Shown here: one piece after another, positions 1 to 5,286 of the stretch
Numbering within the stretch: position 1 is the stretch's first letter
Layout: each line of letters starts with the position of its first letter
DNA from: CAZSVI01 sp964610205
GTDB lineage: Bacteria; Bacillota; Clostridia; DSM-8532
Reading direction: 5' to 3'
Assembly (NCBI GenBank): GCA_964610205.1
Contig: CAZSVI010000146.1
Coordinates: 1-8,401, forward strand
DNA: 8,401 nt
Made by a program: the position numbers and the translations under genes
The notes under the pieces: model-generated
Database searches by the model: none
What the model was told of the DNA's origin: nothing
What the model saw: the letters and a program-made list of their open reading frames with translations, nothing else

Positions 1-12
1 CTATTTATCCTG
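1..12. repeat. Third copy of a 12-mer from the palindrome arms
   Basis: The first 12 bases (CTATTTATCCTG) recur at 74-85 in the same orientation and at 27-38 in reverse complement. Read on the minus strand, the left arm runs into CAGG and then continues as ATAAATAG, although the genuine sequence beyond the right arm differs. This is a second switch at a 4-bp shared CAGG. It supplies the TAG stop of the truncated gene. Confidence 0.85.
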
Positions 13-1533
13 CTTAACATGGAAAACAGGATAAATAGTATACGCGTTGGTTTCCGAAGAACCAACGCGTATACTATTTATCCTGTTTTCCATGTTAAGC
101 AGGGCTTCATCTGTTTCCATGCCAAGATCGGGGCAGTCGGTTATATCCTGCAATACTTCCAGAATCGCTTCCTTCGCTTCCGCGTCTGTTTCATTTTTTA
201 CGCCGGCATATTCTCTCAACAAAGCAAAAATGCCGCCGGCGAGTTGATGAAGGGTTGGATCCTTCCCGGCGGGTATTTTCTCAAGAAGTCCGGCAATAAA
301 CTTTTTCGCGGCCCGGGCTGTCTTCAGCTTTATTCCGGAATCATGCTGTTCCGACTGTCTGGCGGAAGTAATCTGCTCTTCCAGCTTTTTAATATATCGA
401 TCCCTTCCCCAGCCTATTCCGGATGAACGCAACAGCTTTGCTATGTGGAATAGGTTTATATCTGTGTTTCCATCCTCAAAAAATCCATCGGGGATTATTA
501 ACATGCCCTCATAAAGCAATTGATACAGATCCAACACCTGATAATTACCTTTTACCCATTTGACTATATTTAAAAAAGCCTTGCCGGGGCCCGTATTGCC
601 GATATTGATTCCGCAGCCGAAGGTAACCGGTATTTCAAGCTGTCCGGTCTGCTGGTACAATAGCTGGGTATAGGGCTCTTTAGTAGTTACATAAATACAA
701 CCATGATCAAATGGGACGTTTTTATCCCTTAAATCACGCAGTATGGCCCTGATTTCATTGTTTTCACCCCATGCCCGCAATAATTTGATATGGCTGTAAC
801 TGAAGCTCCCTTCCCTTTCCTCCGGTGCGTATAAGTATGAAAACAAAGAATGGGAATCGGTTTCCGGACAAATAACCTCATAATGGTAAGAGGGAACATC
901 CAGTCCTTTGACCGGAGGACCGCAGATAACCCGGACATGACTGAATTTATCCTTAATAAACATTTTTTCCAAAGAACTTAGTTTCAGATTATCCTGAACC
1001 AACAGAAGGCCTTCCTGATTGCCTTCAATCTCAGCCGCTATTTTAACTATATCAGGTGAATCGACATATGCATTGTCACGTAAAACCGAGGCATATTCCG
1101 TCATGATTCTTTTCATGTCACGGCCTTTGGCAAAGCAGACAAACTGATCCTCTTTTATGTCAAAAGACTGAATTTGCGCGTATTTCAACTCCATAACCGC
1201 ATTCCATACAGAACCTGTTACCGAAGGGGTTATTTCGATCCCGGTAAAATATTCGAATCCGGAATTTTTTTGTGTTTTATAGATGACATTGAACAAAATC
1301 TGCCGGGACAGATTGTCATTTATCGGGGTAAGTCTGTTTTTACGAAGATATATCTGTGCGATTTCCGATGCCAAACTGTGAACCGTTTCTATTTTTAAAT
1401 TGAGAACACCGGTTTTTTCGGTTAGTGTTTTTATCCTGTTCCGCCCCTCGGGAAAGGAGGAGACAAGAAGTATTTTTTTACAGAACCGGTTCTCCCGACA
1501 TAGTTTTAAAAGATCATCCATCCATCTCACCAT
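1..1533 (-). CDS. AddB/RexB-like PD-(D/E)XK nuclease family protein, N-terminal part (truncated at window edge)
   Basis: A 510-codon frame that resembles the N-terminal, helicase-like half of large AddB/RexB-type recombination proteins (usually about 1000 residues or more). The first 60 residues have the pattern of that family: a short helix, a strand (KILLVSSF), a glycine-containing loop, then a second block ending in TVHSLASEIA. The middle is an alpha-rich body with no clear Walker A motif. The C-terminal PD-(D/E)XK nuclease domain expected in the family is absent. Residues from about 492 on are encoded by the loop and left arm of a fold-back palindrome, so the last roughly 19 residues and the TAG stop are probably not native; the real gene should continue from about IRVGSS. 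The start is uncertain: ATG at 1533 has only a weak upstream purine tract, while ATG at 1521 (MDDLLKLC) follows GGTGAG at short spacing and fits the domain edge better. A role in DNA end processing is inferred from the family; the assignment is from sequence style only. Confidence 0.55.
   Translation of the reverse strand: MVRWMDDLLKLCRENRFCKKILLVSSFPEGRNRIKTLTEKTGVLNLKIETVHSLASEIAQIYLRKNRLTPINDNLSRQILFNVIYKTQKNSGFEYFTGIEITPSVTGSVWNAVMELKYAQIQSFDIKEDQFVCFAKGRDMKRIMTEYASVLRDNAYVDSPDIVKIAAEIEGNQEGLLLVQDNLKLSSLEKMFIKDKFSHVRVICGPPVKGLDVPSYHYEVICPETDSHSLFSYLYAPEEREGSFSYSHIKLLRAWGENNEIRAILRDLRDKNVPFDHGCIYVTTKEPYTQLLYQQTGQLEIPVTFGCGINIGNTGPGKAFLNIVKWVKGNYQVLDLYQLLYEGMLIIPDGFFEDGNTDINLFHIAKLLRSSGIGWGRDRYIKKLEEQITSARQSEQHDSGIKLKTARAAKKFIAGLLEKIPAGKDPTLHQLAGGIFALLREYAGVKNETDAEAKEAILEVLQDITDCPDLGMETDEALLNMENRINSIRVGSSETNAYTIYPVFHVKQDK
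9..103. repeat. Perfect 44-bp inverted repeat (fold-back palindrome) with 7-nt loop
   Basis: Bases 9-52 are the exact reverse complement of 60-103, separated by the loop at 53-59 (TCCGAAG). All 44 pairs match, and pairing fails at 8/104. It sits at the 3' end of a truncated protein-coding frame, where such a structure has no obvious function. The right arm is ordinary coding sequence of the nuclease-like gene, and the left arm is its mirror copy. This is the pattern expected from a hairpin or template-switch event, or from a fold-back read at a contig end. Confidence 0.95.
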
Positions 1534-1690
1534 TTGTAAACCTGAACTTTTTAAATATGATAACTATATCCTACTACAATTGACAGTTTTTTAAAAGTGC
1601 AAAATTCGTCTACATGGCGAATTAATTGCATCCGGAAAAGCCCTCTCGTAATTTTGAGTACCCCTGCCATACCTGCCACATGCCGAAGCT
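1534..1690. other. Intergenic region between two minus-strand genes; no clear terminator
   Basis: AT-rich up to about 1600, then more mixed. I find no hairpin followed by a T-run that would end the Phd-Uma2 transcript, and no convincing -35/-10 pair for the nuclease-like gene. An isolated TATAGT on the minus strand near 1566 has no matching -35 at the right distance. Two related blocks lie in opposite orientation: GCAAAATTCGT near 1599 and its imperfect complement TCGTAATTTTGAG near 1646. These could be the remains of a mobile-element end, but this is not established. Confidence 0.3.
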
Positions 1691-2419
1691 TTATAAAAAT
1701 ATATCATTTACTTTAAACTCAAACTCTTTAAAGATAAATGAGCTTACAGTATCACTTTCTTGATAAGTAATATTTGCTTCAATATCCCTATCCTTGAAGC
1801 AGTATGCATGTATCTCCCTGTTAAAAGTGTCAACTATCCAGTATTCATTAACACCGCAAGACATATACAAGCCCAGCTTTTTTATATAATCCTTGCTTCT
1901 TGATGACAATGATATTATTTCGACTATTAAATCAGGAACGCCAGTGTAATAATCATCCTCACTCAGTTTTTCATCCAAGTCGCAGATGACCATTAAATCC
2001 GGCTGAACTACATTCATATCCTTCTCATGTCTTCTAAGCTTGATATCATAGGGCGCAATCATTGGAACACATTTTTTCCCCTTGAAGAAATTGTAGAACA
2101 AATTGGACAATTCCATTAAAGTTCTTTGGTGCGCGGTTTTGGGTGAGGCCAAAAGGAATATTTCCCCGTCAATATACTCATAACGCTCGTCACTTTCACC
2201 GGTGATTTTAAGAAATTCTTCATATGTTACTTTTGGGAGCTGTGAATTGTACATTGGGGTATTTTCTTTTACCGCATCGGTACATACGTCATTTCCTTGC
2301 TTATAAGATTTTAATACTGCGGTTTTTCTCCCGTTTTTTGTTACTATAATATCTTCTTTTGCTGCAAGCTGAATATATTTGCCAAAGTTATTTTGCATAT
2401 CCGTAGAATTAACTATCAT
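1691..2419 (-). CDS. Phd/YefM-type antitoxin domain fused to Uma2-family (DUF820) endonuclease
   Basis: A 242-residue, two-domain protein. Residues 1-43 fit the Phd/YefM prevent-host-death fold: an opening strand, then MQNNFGKYIQLAAKEDIIVTK and the NGRKTAVLKS strand typical of the dimeric DNA-binding N-terminus. A short linker (44-60) leads to a Uma2 domain (about 62-230). Visible there are EYIDGE (81-86), VVQPDLMV (137-144, acidic D141), VEIIS (166-170, E167), the basic pair K180/K181 and YxxxGVxEYWIVD (185-197), together matching the PD-(D/E)XK-like core of DUF820. All expected core residues seem present, so it may be catalytically intact. The start at ATG 2419 is supported by GGAGGG at good spacing. 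Phd domains usually repress their own promoter, and a perfect palindrome overlaps the promoter here. Cognate toxin genes are usually separate, so the nuclease half may take the toxin or effector role. That is inference; Uma2 proteins are largely uncharacterised and often spread with mobile DNA. Confidence 0.85.
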   Translation of the reverse strand: MIVNSTDMQNNFGKYIQLAAKEDIIVTKNGRKTAVLKSYKQGNDVCTDAVKENTPMYNSQLPKVTYEEFLKITGESDERYEYIDGEIFLLASPKTAHQRTLMELSNLFYNFFKGKKCVPMIAPYDIKLRRHEKDMNVVQPDLMVICDLDEKLSEDDYYTGVPDLIVEIISLSSRSKDYIKKLGLYMSCGVNEYWIVDTFNREIHAYCFKDRDIEANITYQESDTVSSFIFKEFEFKVNDIFL

Positions 2420-2429
2420 TTTTTACCCT

Positions 2430-2472
2430 CCATATAATATAATTAGCTAATTTAGCTAATTATATTATATGG
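2430..2472. promoter_or_regulatory. Perfect 21-bp-arm palindrome over the promoter -10 (candidate Phd operator)
   Basis: Bases 2430-2450 and 2452-2472 are exact reverse complements around a single central T at 2451. The core is AATTAGCTAA and its complement. The palindrome covers the minus-strand -10, the predicted transcription start and the leader, and ends next to the ribosome-binding site. Phd/YefM dimers typically bind palindromes in their own promoters, so autorepression is the natural reading. In RNA it would also form a long AU-rich hairpin just upstream of the ribosome-binding site. The symmetry creates a mirror TATAAT on the plus strand (2433-2438). Confidence 0.75.
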
Positions 2473-2492
2473 CTTTTAGATAATGTTGTCAA
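2464..2492 (-). promoter_or_regulatory. Consensus sigma-A promoter of the Phd-Uma2 gene
   Basis: On the minus strand a perfect -35 TTGACA (2492-2487) and a perfect -10 TATAAT (2469-2464) are separated by exactly 17 nt. The start codon lies about 45 nt downstream of the -10, leaving room for a short leader that contains the GGAGGG ribosome-binding site. A 6/6 plus 6/6 match at ideal spacing predicts strong unregulated transcription, which fits the overlapping operator-like palindrome. Confidence 0.85.
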
Positions 2493-2502
2493 ACTCTCTA
2501 TC

Positions 2503-2874
2503 ATGGCGATTACAATAGCAGATTTTAGAAAAGATAACAAAGCTGCATTAATCGGTATATTTAAAGAATTCAGCTTGTTTTGTGATGAGATGAAATTGAT
2601 AGGCAAGGAAATAGTGGCGATAGATGGCAGTAAATTTAGAGCTTGTAATAGCAGGCGTAAAAATTTTACAAAAAGAAAAATAGAAAAAATGCTTGAACAC
2701 TATGAGCAATCAGCAAAAAAATATCTAGAATTATTAGAAAAAATTGATGAAATTATCTATGTGCAAAAACTTGTTCCCTTCAACCATATACTTGCAATTT
2801 TCCTTATCAAGAGAACGGCGCAGCCATTTCCCCTATCTGAACCATTAACAGTCCCCAGTCATATTCTAATATAA
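2503..2874 (+). pseudogene. IS1182-type transposase fragment (degraded)
   Basis: Residues from about 4 to 83 of this frame read like an internal slice of an IS1182/IS5-like DDE transposase: TIADFRKDN, then an FKEF helix, then LIGKEIVAIDGSKFRACNSRRKNFTKRKIEK, in which D41 of AIDGSKF is the likely first catalytic Asp. The family normally has a substantial N-terminal region before this block and the remaining catalytic residues well after it; both are missing. After residue 83 the sequence (LVPFNHILAIF onward, about 2752-2874) no longer resembles a transposase and is probably unrelated DNA read through. No terminal inverted repeats were found around it. The fragment cannot be active. It marks past insertion and deletion between the antitoxin-nuclease gene and the L,D-transpeptidase. 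Confidence 0.75.
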
Positions 2875-2889
2875 ATAAAACCATTTGGG

Positions 2890-3456
2890 ATGAATTGTAT
2901 GCCTCAATTTGTAAGAATAATAAAGCTTGGTGATCGGGGTCAGGATGTAAAAGAAGTTCAGAAAAAACTGAATAGCCAGGGGTATAATGCAGGTTCGGAA
3001 GATGGTATATTTGGTGAAACTACAAGAAAAGCCGTTATGCAGTTTCAGCGAAACAAGGGTCTGACTGTTGATGGCATAGTGGGTCCAATTACTTATAATG
3101 CCTTATTTAATGATAAAGGAAAACCCAGCATATCGATAAATCTCTCAGAAAAAAAGCTATATTTTTATTCGAATAGCCAACTTGACAGGACATTTCCGGT
3201 CGCTGTAGGGAAAAATACTACTCCTACACCTGCGGGCAACTGGATGATAACAAAAAAAGGATTATGGGGCAGACAGTTTGGCGGGTACTTTATGCAGCTA
3301 AGTATTCCTTGGGGAACTTACGGAATACATGCTACAAATAAACCATGGACTATAGGAAAGGCAGTGAGCAATGGATGTATCCGCATGTATAACCAGGATG
3401 CAAAGTATATCTATGATAGAGTAGCTTTTGGTACGGAAGTTAAGATTCACAGATAA
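2890..3456 (+). CDS. Peptidoglycan-binding L,D-transpeptidase (YkuD domain)
   Basis: A 188-residue protein with two domains. Residues 12-72 are a PG_binding_1 repeat (LGDRGQDVKEVQKKL, then DGIFGETTRKAVMQFQ and VDGIVGPITYNAL), which anchors the protein to the cell wall. Residues about 81-187 are an L,D-transpeptidase (YkuD) domain with the catalytic signature H147 followed by SNGCIRM (S160, nucleophile C163, R165). The predicted role is forming 3-3 cross-links or attaching proteins in peptidoglycan, outside the membrane or in the spore cortex. No signal peptide or membrane segment is visible, although the substrate is extracytoplasmic. ATG 2890 is the longest start; the ATG at 2899 (MPQFVRII) is equally possible, and neither has a strong Shine-Dalgarno. 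A stop codon 15 nt upstream, in the same frame, belongs to the transposase remnant. The original 5' end may therefore have been lost by insertion. B. subtilis YkuD also lacks a classical signal peptide, so an intact gene remains possible. Confidence 0.9.
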   Translation: MNCMPQFVRIIKLGDRGQDVKEVQKKLNSQGYNAGSEDGIFGETTRKAVMQFQRNKGLTVDGIVGPITYNALFNDKGKPSISINLSEKKLYFYSNSQLDRTFPVAVGKNTTPTPAGNWMITKKGLWGRQFGGYFMQLSIPWGTYGIHATNKPWTIGKAVSNGCIRMYNQDAKYIYDRVAFGTEVKIHR

Positions 3457-3610
3457 CAATAGTGTCTTCTGATGAGGGTGTAATAGCCGGAGCTGCCAGA
3501 GCAGCAAGGCAATATTGATTATTTGATCATTGCGGTCAATATTTCACTCTTATCAATCTTTTTAGACATCAGAATTAAATATGCCTCATAAATGTAGTGC
3601 GTTCGTTTGG
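3457..3610. other. Convergent intergenic region with weak hairpins
   Basis: Lies between the 3' ends of the L,D-transpeptidase (plus) and the KDG kinase (minus). It contains a 5-bp hairpin GCTGC/GCAGC (3492-3505) and an AT-rich inverted repeat AATATTGA/TCAATATT (3511-3543, 17-nt loop). Neither is followed by a clear T-run, so no intrinsic terminator can be called with confidence, although the second repeat could work weakly in either direction. Confidence 0.35.
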
Positions 3611-4630
3611 TTATCTCCGTACCCGGCCGGAAGCGTCACCCCTTATCAATTCTTCAATTTCATTAAGTGAAGCAAGATTAAAATCATATTCAATAGTTTG
3701 CTTGAGGCATGATGACGCAGCAGCAAATTCTACTATACTTTGGTTGTTCCATCCATTACATATTCCGTAAATCAAACCTGCGGCGAAGGAATCACCCCCA
3801 CCTACTCTGTCAACGATATGGATTTTATATTTCCTCGAAAAGTAAGCGGCCTCGTTATTATATAGCAAAGCAGACCATTCATTATCTGATGCACTCATAC
3901 TTTTACGCAAGGATATGGCTACGTACTTGTTACCATACAAATCATTAATTCTTTTCGCAACATCAATATAACCATTTTGATCCAGCTTCCCTTGTCTCAC
4001 GTTCGTATTAGGGGCAGCAATACCGAGAACTTTTTCCGCATCTTCCTCATTGGCAATTAATAAATCCACATACTTAACCAGATTCACCATAACATTTCTG
4101 GCATTTTGCTCACTCCAGAGATTTCTTCTGTAATTTAAATCGCAGCTTACAAGTATATTTTTAACCTTTGCAGTTTCCAAGGCATCAGTAAGTATTCCGG
4201 GCATTTCGTTACTTAAAGCGGCGGTGATACCGGTAAAATGGAATATATCAGCGTTTTCCAATATTCGGTTCCAGTTAAAATCCTGCCGCTTTGCAGTTGA
4301 AAAAGCCGAGTATTTCCTGTCATATATTACTTTTGAGGCACGCTGGGAAGCACCCTTTTCAACATAAAACAGACCTATCCTTTCACCCCCGTATACAACA
4401 CTCTCCACATTTACACCATATTTTTTCATGTGTGCCACAGCACATCGTGCAATATCATTTTCAGGAAGCTTTGTTACAAATACCGAATCAACGCCGTATT
4501 GGCTTAGAGCCACGCAAACATTAGCTTCGGCTCCCGTGTAATTCACATCAAAACTGTCCGTTTGAATAAACCTTTTATATCCCGGAGGATTAAGCCTTAA
4601 CATTAAATCTCCAAATCCTATGATTTTCAT
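3611..4630 (-). CDS. kdgK: 2-dehydro-3-deoxygluconate (KDG) kinase, PfkB family
   Basis: A 339-residue cytoplasmic ribokinase/PfkB-family sugar kinase of normal length. Visible features are the N-terminal strand IIGFGDLMLRL, the substrate-side glycine segment YTGAEANVCVALSQYG (31-46), the YDRKYSAFS segment (103-111, R105) that fits KDG kinases, DLNYRRNLW (164-172), NEEDAEKVLG (194-203), and the PfkB signature DRVGGGDSFAAG (274-285) with the catalytic base D280 and the anion-hole GGGD. It should phosphorylate 2-keto-3-deoxygluconate to KDPG with ATP. The start ATG overlaps the aldolase stop in an ATGA, which points to translational coupling; a purine-rich GGGAAGAGAGAG stretch precedes it inside the aldolase gene. 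Its direct partner, the KDPG aldolase, is immediately upstream, which strengthens the substrate call over fructokinase or other PfkB sugars. It is the last gene of the operon in this window. Confidence 0.88.
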   Translation of the reverse strand: MKIIGFGDLMLRLNPPGYKRFIQTDSFDVNYTGAEANVCVALSQYGVDSVFVTKLPENDIARCAVAHMKKYGVNVESVVYGGERIGLFYVEKGASQRASKVIYDRKYSAFSTAKRQDFNWNRILENADIFHFTGITAALSNEMPGILTDALETAKVKNILVSCDLNYRRNLWSEQNARNVMVNLVKYVDLLIANEEDAEKVLGIAAPNTNVRQGKLDQNGYIDVAKRINDLYGNKYVAISLRKSMSASDNEWSALLYNNEAAYFSRKYKIHIVDRVGGGDSFAAGLIYGICNGWNNQSIVEFAAASSCLKQTIEYDFNLASLNEIEELIRGDASGRVRR

Positions 4631-5283
4631 TGGCTCTCTCTTCCCTTCTCACGAATTTTTTTTACTATATCTACAGCTTTTTTGCATTGTTTGGTAATGA
4701 TATCCCATTCCCTGTTCTCTATTTGAGAAGCACGCGCCATATAAGTCCCCATACAGGCAATAACATGGGAATTAGACAAATACTTTTCTATACTATGAAA
4801 TTCAATTCCTCCCGCAGGTAAGAATTTGATTTGGCTAAATGGTGCAGCCAAAGTATTTATTGCTTTGACATCTCCGTTAATTTCCGCAGGAAAAAACTTT
4901 AGGACCGAGAGATTGGCCTTAAGACCTCTCTGTATATCAGAAGCATTATTAACCCCTGGAATTACCGGCATACCAATCTTTTTACAATAGTAAACCAATT
5001 CCTCATCATATCCTGGCGATACTATAAACCGCGCTTTTGATTCCTTTGCAATTAATGCCTGTTCACAGGTTAGAACGGTTCCTGCGCCAACCATAATATC
5101 AGGAAATTCCCTATTAATTTTATTAATTGCTTCAGGCGCAAGTTCTGTTCTGAAAGTGACCTCTATCACCGTCAAACCTCCGTTCAGTATTGCCTGCGCC
5201 AGATTAATGCCGGTTTCTATACTATTTATATTCACCACCGGTATACTGCCATTAGCATGCATTTTGTCAAATATTCCATTCAT
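4627..5283 (-). CDS. eda: KDPG / 4-hydroxy-2-oxoglutarate aldolase
   Basis: A 218-residue class I aldolase of typical length for a (beta/alpha)8 KDPG aldolase. Residues that can be placed are E41 in VIEVTFRT (general acid/base), R45, GAGTVL (66-71), the PGV segment (109-111), the Schiff-base lysine K129 in LKFFPAE, and the phosphate-binding PAGG (156-159). The loop after PGV is NNASD where the E. coli enzyme has TPSE; the NN form is common in clostridial members. It splits KDPG into pyruvate and glyceraldehyde-3-phosphate. The ribosome-binding site AAGGAG lies inside the last codons of the upstream regulator gene, 9 nt before ATG 5283, and only 3 nt separate the two genes. The kinase that makes its substrate follows with a 4-nt overlap. 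Regulator, aldolase and kinase are thus almost certainly one transcript. Confidence 0.92.
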   Translation of the reverse strand: MNGIFDKMHANGSIPVVNINSIETGINLAQAILNGGLTVIEVTFRTELAPEAINKINREFPDIMVGAGTVLTCEQALIAKESKARFIVSPGYDEELVYYCKKIGMPVIPGVNNASDIQRGLKANLSVLKFFPAEINGDVKAINTLAAPFSQIKFLPAGGIEFHSIEKYLSNSHVIACMGTYMARASQIENREWDIITKQCKKAVDIVKKIREKGRESQ

Positions 5284-5286
5284 CCT

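Noticed and set aside
1..426. Plus-strand open frames antisense to the nuclease-like gene
   Set aside because: They are shadows of the minus-strand coding sequence and one begins inside the fold-back palindrome.
2845..2875. Possible plus-strand promoter TTAACA/TATAAA for the L,D-transpeptidase
   Set aside because: The spacing is 19 nt and the start codon would be only about 8 nt from the transcription start, leaving no room for a ribosome-binding site.
2807..2884. A 25-codon minus-strand frame (starting MVLFILEYDW) opposite the region between transposase fragment and transpeptidase
   Set aside because: It has no Shine-Dalgarno, is very short and matches nothing I recognise; a neighbouring frame also reads smoothly, so it is probably decayed DNA.
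3444..3518. Short plus-strand reading frame after the transpeptidase (contains VSSDEGVIAGAARAARQY)
   Set aside because: The stretch looks protein-like, but it has no start codon with a ribosome-binding site and overlaps the end of the transpeptidase; possibly a relic, not supportable as a gene.
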